Below are positions 25,914 to 33,347 of a stretch of 64,000 nt of DNA, in pieces. The first letter of the stretch is position 1; every line of letters starts with the position of its first letter. The DNA comes from Epilithonimonas sp042695135 (lineage in GTDB: Bacteria > Bacteroidota > Bacteroidia > Flavobacteriales > Weeksellaceae). The notes beneath the pieces are model-generated. The model worked only from the letters and a program-made list of their open reading frames with translations. It was not told the origin of the DNA and made no database searches. The DNA is taken from positions 1,798,001 to 1,862,000 of the forward strand of contig NZ_CP170547.1 of NCBI RefSeq assembly GCF_042695135.1. Reading direction: 5' to 3'. A program made the translations under genes and the position numbers.

Positions 25914-26195
25914 TTAAAGAACGTCTCTGATCTCCTCATTCTTTTGGAACATTGCTTTTGCAAAAGGACAAAGCGGAATGATTTTCAGATTATTGTCTCT
26001 TGCAAATTCAACAGCCTTATAGACCATTTCTTTTCCAACGCCTTTCCCATTGTAAGCAGGTTCAACTTCTGTATGATCGATGATGAATTTGTCCGATCCA
26101 GCCCAGGAATAGGTCATCAACCCTGCTTGTTTTCCATCGAAGAATGCCACAAATTCGCCTTTTGTCTCTTTATTATTTTGTTTTACTTCCAGCAT
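25914..26195 (-). CDS. Small GNAT-like N-acetyltransferase (YjdJ type), last gene of the redox operon
   Basis: 93 residues of the short Gcn5-related acyltransferase group: FVAFFDGKQAGLMTYSW, DHTEVEPAYNGKGVGKEMV (acetyl-CoA loop) and IIPLCPFAKAMFQKNEE. These compact proteins keep the CoA-binding half of the fold, and some carry a conserved Cys before Pro (CPFA here). It starts four bases after the OsmC stop. A paralogue is the first gene of the same operon (27350-27667), which is notable. Confidence 0.85.
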   Translation of the reverse strand: MLEVKQNNKETKGEFVAFFDGKQAGLMTYSWAGSDKFIIDHTEVEPAYNGKGVGKEMVYKAVEFARDNNLKIIPLCPFAKAMFQKNEEIRDVL

Positions 26196-26199
26196 TTTA

Positions 26200-26595
26200 T
26201 TAGATTTTAGTTAAGATTTCTATATTGTTTGTTAAGATTTTATGAACGGGACATGCATCTGCGATCTTGAAAAGTCTGTCTTTGATCTCTTCACTCACTT
26301 CCGTCGTTCCAAAATTGATGATTCTGCAGAACTGAGCAGTTTTTGTCTGAGGAAAATTTTCCAGGTCTACTTCTACATTGATGATCGGGATATCCCAGCC
26401 TTTCCGGTCAATGTACATTCGCAAAGTTGCAGCAGTACAGCTCGCCAGCGAAGTTGCAAGGACTTCAAAAGGATTGAATCCTTTATTTCCGCCACCTTTA
26501 TCAACAGGTTCGTCTGTGATTAATTTATTTTCTCCTGCGATAACTTCGGTGTAATACTTTTCTGTTCCAAGCGTTGCTTTTACTTTTACACTCAT
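26200..26595 (-). CDS. OsmC family peroxiredoxin
   Basis: 131 residues with the two conserved cysteines of OsmC/Ohr proteins: Cys53 in SLASCTAATLR and Cys115 in ADACPVHKIL. The family reduces organic hydroperoxides with these thiols. It is tightly packed in a five-gene minus-strand operon (gaps of 3 and 4 bases to its neighbours) with an FMN reductase, an iron-sulfur protein and two small acetyltransferases, so a role in thiol/peroxide defence is likely. Confidence 0.92.
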   Translation of the reverse strand: MSVKVKATLGTEKYYTEVIAGENKLITDEPVDKGGGNKGFNPFEVLATSLASCTAATLRMYIDRKGWDIPIINVEVDLENFPQTKTAQFCRIINFGTTEVSEEIKDRLFKIADACPVHKILTNNIEILTKI

Positions 26596-26598
26596 TTT

Positions 26599-26811
26599 TT
26601 AAGAATTTAATTTATAACTTAAAGCACCTGACGGGCATTTGTCAATTTGATTTTTCAATTCTTCTGCGGTTGCATTTTCTGTTTTTATCCAGGGTCTTTC
26701 TTTTGGATTGTAAACTTTTGGAAGCATTTTCACACAAACTCCTGCGTGAATGCAGGTTTTTGGCCTCCATAGAACTGTGATTTCACCTGCGTTGTATTCG
26801 TGAGTGTCCAT
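26599..26811 (-). CDS. Small iron-sulfur protein, Fer4_19-like
   Basis: 70 residues with VLWRPKTCIHAGVCVKMLPKVY and IDKCPSGALSYKL: Cys20, Cys26 and Cys59 plus His22. This matches the divergent 4Fe-4S mono-cluster domain (Fer4_19, formerly DUF1271), a ferredoxin-like group of about this size. It could pass electrons between the flavin reductase upstream and a redox partner. Its ATG overlaps the stop of the upstream gene by one base. Confidence 0.87.
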   Translation of the reverse strand: MDTHEYNAGEITVLWRPKTCIHAGVCVKMLPKVYNPKERPWIKTENATAEELKNQIDKCPSGALSYKLNS

Positions 26812-27338
26812 TAGATTTGATTTTTAAAGTTTTCAATTTTGGCGGTGATTGTTTTTAGTAATTCTGGTTCTACAATCCCGTTTTCCAAGTCAAAATTCTC
26901 ATAGAATTTAGGTAATGAAAAAGTTTCTTTGATGTCTGCTCCAAACTGTGGGAAGAATTTAGACGCTTCTGCCATTACATTTCCACCGCCATAACCTCCA
27001 GGAGAAGTTGTCATCAGAAACATGGGTTTATCTTGGAAAACTTTCACATTGATTCTGGAAGCCCAATCAAAAATATTTTTGAAAGCCGCACTGTACGAGC
27101 GGTTGTTTTCTGCCAAAGAACAGATGATAACATCACATTCTTCTATATTTTTTAGAAACTTATGGGCTTCATCAGGAAATCCTTTTTTCTCAAGATCTAC
27201 AGAGAAAACAGGCATCAGATAATCATTAAGGTCGATGAGATTAATTTCCTCATTAGGAAAACTTTTAAGAACAAATTTTACTAATTCTTTATTAATCGAC
27301 GTGGAAGAGTTACTTCCCGCAAAGGCAAATATTTTCAT
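26811..27338 (-). CDS. NADPH-dependent FMN reductase
   Basis: 175 residues, flavodoxin-like fold. The FMN phosphate loop is AGSNSSTSINKELVKF near the start, CSLAENNRSYSAAFKNIFDW is the family's central segment, and TTSPGGYGGGN the second flavin loop. It reduces flavin or quinones with NAD(P)H in the cytoplasm. It is the second gene of the operon, 11 bases after the first and joined by a one-base stop/start overlap to the iron-sulfur gene. Confidence 0.93.
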   Translation of the reverse strand: MKIFAFAGSNSSTSINKELVKFVLKSFPNEEINLIDLNDYLMPVFSVDLEKKGFPDEAHKFLKNIEECDVIICSLAENNRSYSAAFKNIFDWASRINVKVFQDKPMFLMTTSPGGYGGGNVMAEASKFFPQFGADIKETFSLPKFYENFDLENGIVEPELLKTITAKIENFKNQI

Positions 27339-27349
27339 AGTTTTAACTT

Positions 27350-27667
27350 TTAAAGTTTATCGTACGCACCAAATTTTTCATCTACAATTGCCTTCCATTC
27401 CGGATGTTTTTTGATAAATGCAAAAACATAAGGGCAAAAAGGCAAAAGTTTTTTACCGCTTTCTTTGATGAACAGTAAAGTCTTTTCTACAACTGCAGCG
27501 GCTGCTCCTGTTCCTGCTAATTCCGGATCAGTTTCCGTATGGACCAAAGCAATCTGATTTTCTGTTTCTCCGTAATTGATGAAGGCAAAATGTCCGTTAA
27601 CTTCTATTTCAAAACGTTTTTTGGATTCATTTTTTACAAGCGGGATAGATTCAAATTCTGTTTTCAT
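27350..27667 (-). CDS. Small GNAT-like N-acetyltransferase (YjdJ type), first gene of the redox operon
   Basis: 105 residues, the same compact family as the product of 25914-26195: GHFAFINYGETENQIALVHTE, then PELAGTGAAAAVVEKTLLF (CoA loop) and LLPFCPYVFAFIKKHPEW, with the CP motif conserved. Starting the operon with one copy and ending it with another suggests old duplication or two partners. No clean promoter box is visible in the 190 bases before it. Confidence 0.87.
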   Translation of the reverse strand: MKTEFESIPLVKNESKKRFEIEVNGHFAFINYGETENQIALVHTETDPELAGTGAAAAVVEKTLLFIKESGKKLLPFCPYVFAFIKKHPEWKAIVDEKFGAYDKL

Positions 27668-27856
27668 ATGTAATTATTTATTTTTTTAAAGGCCATATGG
27701 TATCGCCAAGTGTTCAAATGGTATTTTAACATCTTAAATTCGAGGCGATTTCATAATTTAATTTTAAAGTTAGTAATAATTTGATTCAAAAATAGACAAA
27801 CCAAAAATGCTGAGAATTGATGTAAGATATTTTCGTTACCAGATCTGTTTTTAAGC

Positions 27857-27887
27857 AAAAAAAATCCTGTAAAAAATCACAGGATTT
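27857..27887 (-). terminator. Intrinsic terminator after the small membrane-protein gene
   Basis: AAATCCTGT (27862-27870) and ACAGGATTT (27879-27887), followed on the minus strand by a T-run. Confidence 0.75.
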
Positions 27888-27945
27888 AGGAAGGTTAAAT
27901 TCCTTATATATATAAATTGATGTCTTTGAATGAAATATGGAAAGA

Positions 27946-28404
27946 TTATATTTCGGCTTGCATTTTGGAATATTTTATTGCTTCCGATATTTGTCTGTAT
28001 TTTTCTGTTTGCTTTTCAGATAGTTTTCCAAGTTTGTAATAGAAATTTTTAATTCCTCTTCTTGTATTAATTCCTATTACCAGAATACAATCTACAATTC
28101 CTTTTTTAGTTTCTACAGAAATGACTTTGTGCAAGGGTACTTCCAGAACCGGATGGCGGAGTTTTACCATTGGATGATTGTATTTTATAGAAATAATATG
28201 GTCAGAAACTTCCATCGAGAAGCTTTTTAATGATATTATCTTCCAAAAAGAGAATATGAAAACTAATAAAAAACTGCTGTACAAGATCATGTTATTAATA
28301 GCAAAGAATTTTCCTGCAAATTTTAAGAATAACAGATCCAATAATACAATAAGTAAAAATCCATAGAAAACTATGGCTGTTTGTTTACGGTTATTTATTT
28401 TCAT
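27946..28404 (-). CDS. Membrane protein with PH-like domain
   Basis: 152 residues with two N-terminal membrane helices (about 10-30 and 38-58) and a soluble domain with a bacterial PH-like pattern (SDHIISIKYNHP, LHKVISVETKKG, LVIGINTRRGIKNFYY). No characterised family is recognised; the protein encoded at 50758-51318 has a similar layout. Its start region (ACACACAAATGAAAAT) resembles the conserved start region of the micro-ORFs just upstream, and a terminator hairpin lies only about 20 bases before its ATG, so its expression may depend on read-through. Confidence 0.72.
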   Translation of the reverse strand: MKINNRKQTAIVFYGFLLIVLLDLLFLKFAGKFFAINNMILYSSFLLVFIFSFWKIISLKSFSMEVSDHIISIKYNHPMVKLRHPVLEVPLHKVISVETKKGIVDCILVIGINTRRGIKNFYYKLGKLSEKQTEKYRQISEAIKYSKMQAEI

Positions 28405-28421
28405 TTGTGTGTTTTTTAAAT

Positions 28422-28467
28422 AAAAAAAGTATCAATTACAAAGCTTTGTGGCTCTGTAATTTGATAC
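28422..28467 (-). terminator. Intrinsic terminator of the micro-ORF unit, possible attenuator
   Basis: On the minus strand, GTATCAAATTACAGAG (28467-28452) pairs with CTTTGTAATTGATAC (28443-28429) with one bulged A and one mismatch, followed by seven T. Micro-ORF C runs through the stem and stops inside its 3' arm (28436). The next gene begins at 28404. Confidence 0.72.
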
Positions 28468-28483
28468 TTAAAAATTTCATCAT
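28436..28483 (-). CDS. Micro-ORF C, candidate leader peptide
   Basis: Fifteen codons, MMKFLSIKLQSHKAL. It begins with the same conserved block as the other two, and its ATGATG overlaps the TGA stop of micro-ORF B. It covers the whole terminator hairpin, so ribosomes translating it would prevent the stem from forming. Confidence 0.4.
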   Translation of the reverse strand: MMKFLSIKLQSHKAL

Positions 28484-28524
28484 TTGTGCTTGTAAAATTT
28501 TTGATAACTTTGAAATTTCATCAT
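28480..28524 (-). CDS. Micro-ORF B, candidate small peptide
   Basis: Fourteen codons, MMKFQSYQKFYKHK, rich in K, Q, Y and F. Its stop TGA lies within the ATGATG of micro-ORF C, an arrangement that couples translation. Confidence 0.4.
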   Translation of the reverse strand: MMKFQSYQKFYKHK

Positions 28525-28562
28525 TTGTGTTTTTAGAACCAAATTTCAACTATTACTGATAT

Positions 28563-28616
28563 CTAAGATTTCATCATTTGTGTTTTTAGAATCTCTGATA
28601 TTTTGGATTTCATCAT
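28563..28616 (-). CDS. Micro-ORF A, candidate small peptide
   Basis: Seventeen codons, MMKSKISEILKTQMMKS. An internal copy of the repeat supplies a second in-frame ATGATG near its end. It would be the first frame on the transcript predicted from the promoter box at 28714-28721. Confidence 0.4.
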   Translation of the reverse strand: MMKSKISEILKTQMMKS

Positions 28617-28713
28617 TTGTGTTTTTAGAATCCAATTTTAATTTTTTTAAAGGTTCTTTTTCTTATATATTTATAAAAAAGCAGAGCCGATTAATTAACT
28701 TTTATTTCTGATA

Positions 28714-28721
28714 CAAAAATA
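28714..28721 (-). promoter_or_regulatory. -7 box of the micro-ORF unit
   Basis: TATTTTTG on the minus strand, exact TAnnTTTG; a TTG lies 16 bases upstream (28740-28738), a short spacer. It follows the terminator of the response-regulator gene, so the micro-ORFs form an independent unit. Confidence 0.55.
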
Positions 28722-28792
28722 CTTAGAGAATATATTACAACCACTCTAAATGTTTTAGATATATATCGCCGAACTTGTAGATATTTATCTAC

Positions 28793-28821
28793 AAAAAAGG
28801 CTTATCTTTATGATAAACCTT
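28793..28821 (-). terminator. Intrinsic terminator of the two-component operon
   Basis: On the minus strand GGTTTATC, loop ATAAA, GATAAGCC (one G-U pair), then TTTTTT. Confidence 0.65.
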
Positions 28822-28871
28822 AAAATAATAAGATGTTTTTAAGTTTCTGAAAAGAAGAAGAATCATTTTTT

Positions 28872-29515
28872 CTAATGATGATCCTTAATTAATTCGATAA
28901 GTTCTACAAAATTTTCAATCTTCAATTTGTCGAAAATCCTTTTTTTAATCGTACTTACCGTATTCTGCTTGACGTCCAGAATATTTGCGATCTCAAGATT
29001 ACCGAGACCATCAGCATACATTTTGGCAATTTCCAGTTCTCTGTCTGTCAAAGATTTAAGCGGATTTAGAAGAAGCGGATTACGCAAAGAATTCATCAGT
29101 AGAGCTTGGGTTGCTGGAGAGAGATATTCCCGGTCTGTACCATTTTCAGGATTGCATTTTTAACTTCGTCCTCTTCGCTCAGCTTGCTTATAAAACCGTT
29201 GGCTCCGGCATTAATGAATTTAAGCGATTGTATATTTTCATCAATTCCGGAAAATATCATTATTTTAATGTCCGGTCTTATTATTTTAATTTCAGGTACA
29301 ATGCTAAGGCTGTTTCCATCAGGAAAATGAGCATCTATGATTGCAATATCAATCGGATTGTTTTTTACAGATTCCACGATCTGCTGTAGATTAGATGCTT
29401 GAAAAATCGCGGTTTCCAAATCCAGCTCTTCCAGAAGAAAAATAATACCTTGTCTTATAAGACTGTGATCGTCCGCAAGTAAAAAATTAGTAGGATTATT
29501 ATCTAAACTGATCAT
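28872..29515 (-). pseudogene. NarL/FixJ-type response regulator, split by a frameshift
   Basis: Frame one (29515 to 29096) encodes the receiver: Asp15/Asp16, phospho-acceptor Asp61 (AIIDAHFPDG), GANGFISK with the conserved Lys. It then runs out of frame after MVQTG. Frame two (ending at 28872) supplies a LuxR-type helix-turn-helix: LTDRELEIAKMYADGLGNLEIANIL and TVSTIKKRIFDKL. Adding one G to the GGG run (29129-29131, CCC on the + strand) restores a continuous reading TGEYLSPATQALLMNSL, exactly what a NarL-type linker looks like. So one base is missing, by mutation or sequencing error. It overlaps the kinase gene by ATGA. Confidence 0.88.
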
Positions 29516-31245
29516 TTATTGATATTTAAATTAATAGAAAAAGAGACAGTTGTTCCTTTGTTCTGCTCACTTTCTACGGAAATATTTCCCGAATAGAGCT
29601 CCACAAGTTCTTTGCAAAGGCTTAATCCCAGACCTGCACCAAGATTTTCTACTTCGTCTGACAATATTCCCTGATAATAAGGTTCGAAGATTTTTTCAAG
29701 GTCAGACTTAGAAATTCCGGCTCCTGTATCACTGATTTTCGTCACCAGAGAAACTGTATTTTCATCTACGGATTCAGTTTTTGTATCAACAGTGATTTTA
29801 CCGTTTTCCGTAAACTTGTTGGCATTCCCGAGAATGTTCATAAAAACCTGATTGATCTTTGTACAGTCTGAGTAAACCATAAGATTGGGATCTATATTTT
29901 TATTAATGACAAACTGGTTATTTCTCGTTTCTATATAAGGTTCAATCGAAGTTAAAATTGCATCGATCTCGTTATTAAGATTGAAAACTGCTGGAATCAA
30001 CTTATTCTCAACATGCTGATTTTTGGTGTATTCCAAAATTTGATTAGCCTGCATCAATAATGTATTATTGGTAAAACTTATTGATTTGAGGTATTCCCTG
30101 ATTTTGATATCGTCTGTTTTTTTACCGATTCTGTTGATGAAAATCCCTATGATTTTAAGCGGTGATCTCAGTTCGTGACTCAGCATCCCGAGAATTCTGT
30201 TTTTAAAATTAAGATTTTCATTGATCTGTTTATTGGCTGCATTCAGCCTTTTTTCGTAGATAAATGCTATTCTGGTAAGATACATGATCAATATTGATAC
30301 AATGAACATCAGGATCATAGATCCTAATACTAAATATTTCCGGATTTTGTTACTTGATGAGTTCTGATCGGCTAATTCTTTTTCCAGTTCGGTTTTAGAA
30401 TCTTTGATCGCAAATTCATAGATGTTCATCAGATCGCTGCTGTAAATCAGCATATTATTAAAAGTTTTATAAAACTTACCATTATAATTTTGATTTTTTA
30501 CAATGTTGACCTGTATTTTCTGAACCTCTTTGGAATAATGATTATTGATCGATCTCATGATGCTGTCCAGGTCGGTTTTCATCCTGGATGCATCTGTTGT
30601 TTTACCATTTTTTAAAGTGATGACGGTGCTTTCTTTCTGCACATTTACTTTTCCGGCAATGGCGTCTCCCAAACGTCCGAATAGTCCTTTTTTCTGTACT
30701 GTGTCAGAGAAAGTCTGCTGTTGGATGTCAAATTTTTCGAAGTCATAATTGGTGCCAAATGTCTTTAGCTTGGGCAATTCATCTCTTAGTTTAAAGGTCG
30801 ATTTTGTGGAAAACTGATGAGTAGAATCCACCAGTAATTTTAATTTTTTAAACTCAGACGAATCTTTTTTCTGAGAAGTTATAATATTCCTTAACCTTAT
30901 ATTTTTGTTCTTGTAACGGTTGATGTTATCCAGATTCTGGCTGAGTTTTTTTACCGACTGGAAATAAGATTCCAGGTATTTATTATCATTGGTAATAAGG
31001 TATTTCTGAAAATAATCCTGAGAATTGATGAGCTCTTTTCGGGAATTATCCGTCAGGTTTTGTAGAGATTGAACTTCCTTTAATTGATTTTCAATAAAAG
31101 TCAGATTCTTTCTGTTTACAAATTCATTATAAAAATACCCTGCTATAATCAACTGAATAAAAAGTATGCAGACAATAAGAGAGTAGTGGACAATCTTCCT
31201 CGATTTGAAATTCGAAAATTTCGCGGGATTATTTTTTGAATTCAT
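29512..31245 (-). CDS. Membrane sensor histidine kinase
   Basis: 577 residues. Membrane helices near 19-38 and 306-325 enclose a large, mainly helical outer sensor domain of about 265 residues (coiled-coil like, rich in K, N and Q). Then comes HisKA with His357 (MLSHELRSPLKII), N-box NILGNANKFTENG, and G-boxes DTGAGIS and GAGLGLSLCKEL. It pairs with the NarL-type regulator whose ATG overlaps its stop (ATGA). An HK with HisKA next to a LuxR-type regulator is common in Bacteroidota. Promoter box at 31309-31316. Ligand unknown. Confidence 0.93.
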   Translation of the reverse strand: MNSKNNPAKFSNFKSRKIVHYSLIVCILFIQLIIAGYFYNEFVNRKNLTFIENQLKEVQSLQNLTDNSRKELINSQDYFQKYLITNDNKYLESYFQSVKKLSQNLDNINRYKNKNIRLRNIITSQKKDSSEFKKLKLLVDSTHQFSTKSTFKLRDELPKLKTFGTNYDFEKFDIQQQTFSDTVQKKGLFGRLGDAIAGKVNVQKESTVITLKNGKTTDASRMKTDLDSIMRSINNHYSKEVQKIQVNIVKNQNYNGKFYKTFNNMLIYSSDLMNIYEFAIKDSKTELEKELADQNSSSNKIRKYLVLGSMILMFIVSILIMYLTRIAFIYEKRLNAANKQINENLNFKNRILGMLSHELRSPLKIIGIFINRIGKKTDDIKIREYLKSISFTNNTLLMQANQILEYTKNQHVENKLIPAVFNLNNEIDAILTSIEPYIETRNNQFVINKNIDPNLMVYSDCTKINQVFMNILGNANKFTENGKITVDTKTESVDENTVSLVTKISDTGAGISKSDLEKIFEPYYQGILSDEVENLGAGLGLSLCKELVELYSGNISVESEQNKGTTVSFSINLNINK

Positions 31246-31308
31246 TATTTGTGTTAGTTTTTTTTAGTTTTTTAATCTGTGCATTGGCTATATAATACTC
31301 ATAAAATG

Positions 31309-31316
31309 CAAAATTA
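31309..31316 (-). promoter_or_regulatory. -7 box of the sensor kinase operon
   Basis: TAATTTTG on the minus strand, exact TAnnTTTG, about 63 bases before the start codon. Confidence 0.5.
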
Positions 31317-31421
31317 AATAATATCAGAAAAATAACCTTTTATTTGCAATTTTCTTTTAAAAAATTAAGATTATATAAAAATATTATTATGTCAGATATT
31401 CCTATAAAATTAAGAAAAAAA

Positions 31422-31449
31422 ATCCTGTGAATTAATTTTTCACAGGAAA
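31422..31449 (-). terminator. Intrinsic terminator of pheS
   Basis: Arms ATCCTGTGAA and TTCACAGGA; T-run on the minus strand from 31421 downward. Confidence 0.8.
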
Positions 31450-31473
31450 TTTATTTATTTAATTTAAATCTAT

Positions 31474-32484
31474 CTACAAACTCTTGAATTGCTCCAGCAT
31501 TCTTACATCATTTTCGAAGAACATTCGGATATCACTCATTTGATAAAGCAACATTACGATTCTTTCGATTCCCATCCCAAAGGCATATCCTGAGAATTTG
31601 TCCGGATCAATATTCACGTTTTTAAGAACCGCAGGATCTACCATTCCGCAACCCATGATTTCTAACCAGCCTGTTCCTTTTGTGATTCGGTAATCGGTTT
31701 CAGAATTTAATCCCCAATAAACATCTACTTCTGCACTTGGCTCTGTGAAAGGGAAATAGGAAGGTCTCATTCTTATCTTCGATTTGCCAAAAAGCTCGGT
31801 CGTGAAAAACTGAATCGTCTGTTTAAGATCTGCAAAACTTACATTCTCATCAATATACAAACCTTCTATCTGATGGAAAATACAGTGAGAGCGGGAGGAA
31901 ACAGCCTCATTTCTGAAAACCCTTCCCGGCGCCAGAATCCTCATCGGCGGTTCGTTTTCTTCCATATATCGAATTTGAACAGACGATGTATGCGTTCTCA
32001 GAAGAACATCAGGATTTTGCTCGATGAAGAAAGTATCCTGCATATCTCTCGCCGGATGATATTCCGGAAGGTTCAATGCTGTGAAATTATGCCAGTCATC
32101 TTCAATTTCCGGTCCGTCTGCAACAGCAAAACCAATCGATTTAAAGATCTCGATAATTCTGTTTTTAACCAGATTGATTGGATGACGGGAACCCAGTTCC
32201 AAAGGAAAAGCCGGTCTTGTAAGGTCTTCTTTTTCAAGAATAATCTTGCTTTCGGAGGATGATTTTAATTCTTCAAGTTTCTCATTTACAGTATTTCTCA
32301 AGATATTGATCTTTTGTCCAAAATCTTTTTTCTGCTCATTGGGAATTTGCTTCAAGGCGTCATAGAAATCATTCATGATCCCTTTTTTTCCATTGAATTT
32401 TAATCGGAACTGTTCTATCTCATCTTTGGTGGAAGAATGGAAATTCTGTACTTCTACCAATAGGTCATCAATTTTCTCTAGCAT
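31474..32484 (-). CDS. pheS: Phenylalanyl-tRNA synthetase alpha subunit
   Basis: 336 residues, the normal length. An N-terminal coiled coil (residues 1-90) leads to the class II core: motif 2 around MRILAPGRVFRNEAVSSRSHCIFHQIEGLYID and motif 3 GYAFGMGIERIVMLLYQMSDIR. The HPARDMQDTF segment is typical of PheS. It works as an alpha2-beta2 enzyme with PheT, but no pheT gene is adjacent here; in many Bacteroidota the two genes are separate. A -7 box lies at 32508-32515. Confidence 0.97.
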   Translation of the reverse strand: MLEKIDDLLVEVQNFHSSTKDEIEQFRLKFNGKKGIMNDFYDALKQIPNEQKKDFGQKINILRNTVNEKLEELKSSSESKIILEKEDLTRPAFPLELGSRHPINLVKNRIIEIFKSIGFAVADGPEIEDDWHNFTALNLPEYHPARDMQDTFFIEQNPDVLLRTHTSSVQIRYMEENEPPMRILAPGRVFRNEAVSSRSHCIFHQIEGLYIDENVSFADLKQTIQFFTTELFGKSKIRMRPSYFPFTEPSAEVDVYWGLNSETDYRITKGTGWLEIMGCGMVDPAVLKNVNIDPDKFSGYAFGMGIERIVMLLYQMSDIRMFFENDVRMLEQFKSL

Positions 32485-32507
32485 TGTTATATATAAAATA
32501 TAGATTG

Positions 32508-32515
32508 CAAAAATA
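32508..32515 (-). promoter_or_regulatory. -7 box of pheS
   Basis: TATTTTTG on the minus strand, exact TAnnTTTG, 23 bases before the start codon. Confidence 0.5.
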
Positions 32516-32531
32516 CGATTTTAAAATAAAA

Positions 32532-32558
32532 AAATCTGCCTTTTTGCAAAGCAGATTT
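32532..32558 (-). terminator. Intrinsic terminator of the YceI gene
   Basis: AAATCTGC and GCAGATTT arms (32532-32539, 32551-32558), with a T-rich stretch on the minus strand. Confidence 0.7.
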
Positions 32559-32604
32559 CAATTTTTAATCTTGATTCTTAAGTCTTGTCTCTTGCTTCTT
32601 CAAG

Positions 32605-33264
32605 TTATTTCTTTTCGATCGCTTTTATTTTGATCTGAACGTTGATCTCATTTTTGATCAGACCTTCAGCTGCCGGCATTTGAAATTTTATACCAAATTC
32701 ATCTCGGTTGATGTCTTTCGGTTCTGTTGCAATGGTCAACTCGCTGTCTGCCACTTTCACATTCGCATTGAAGGTAACAGGCTTAGTGATTCCTTTTATA
32801 GTAAGATTTCCGTCAAGAACCGTGTTGTAATCTCCGCCGGTTGTTGGCTCGGAAACTTTGGTAATCTCAAAAGAAGCTGTCGGGAATTTCGCCGTATCAA
32901 AGAAATCCGGACTTTTCAGATGCCCCAAAAGTTTACCGTTAGATTCCGCATCTTCAAGGTCTTCGTTTGTAAAAGAATTCATATCGATCACAAATTGTCC
33001 GCTTTCCAGCTTGTTGTCTTTTACGGTAACTTCTCCACTTTCAAACTTCAAAGTTCCGATATGGCTTGTATTGTCAGATTTTACAACTTTGAATCCTTTC
33101 CATTCGGCTTTACTGTTCATTGTATCAACCACATACATTTGTCCTTCTGTTGTTGTAAGAACCTCATTGCTTTCGCTGGTTACAGGTTTGTCTTTCCCGC
33201 AGGAAATAATTAAAACCGAAGCGGAAATTAGTAAGATTGCGGAGATTAAAGTTGTCTTTTTCAT
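32605..33264 (-). CDS. YceI family lipoprotein
   Basis: 219 residues. Lipoprotein signal with lipobox LIISC (Cys about 22). The mature part is a YceI lipocalin-like domain: MNSKAEWKGFKV, SHIGTLKFESGEVTVKD, LLGHLKSPDFFDTAKFPTASFEIT and LTIKGITKPVTFNANV. The family binds isoprenoid-like lipids in the periplasm and is often induced by stress. This copy is anchored as a lipoprotein, as usual in Flavobacteriia. It is a single-gene unit. Confidence 0.93.
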   Translation of the reverse strand: MKKTTLISAILLISASVLIISCGKDKPVTSESNEVLTTTEGQMYVVDTMNSKAEWKGFKVVKSDNTSHIGTLKFESGEVTVKDNKLESGQFVIDMNSFTNEDLEDAESNGKLLGHLKSPDFFDTAKFPTASFEITKVSEPTTGGDYNTVLDGNLTIKGITKPVTFNANVKVADSELTIATEPKDINRDEFGIKFQMPAAEGLIKNEINVQIKIKAIEKK

Positions 33265-33347
33265 AAGAAAATTTTTAAATAATGTCTAAATTTGTGTTTT
33301 TGCTAAAATAATAAAATTATTATGATTTCAAACACTAATTTTACACG

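Larger units (their letters stand above)
28475..28621 (-). repeat. Four direct repeats of a start-region block
   Basis: Minus-strand core CACAAATGATGAAA lies at 28488-28475, 28529-28516, 28582-28569 and 28621-28608. In three copies the upstream TTCTAAAAA is conserved too. Start-to-start distances are 41, 53 and 39 bases. Each copy presents an ATGATG. Similar contexts (ACACAAATGAAAAT at 28404; AACACAAATAATGAAT at 31245) start neighbouring real genes. Confidence 0.8.

Noticed and set aside
28475..28621. CRISPR-like array
   Set aside because: Repeats are short (14-24 bases), the gaps are unequal and as short as the repeats, and there are no cas genes.
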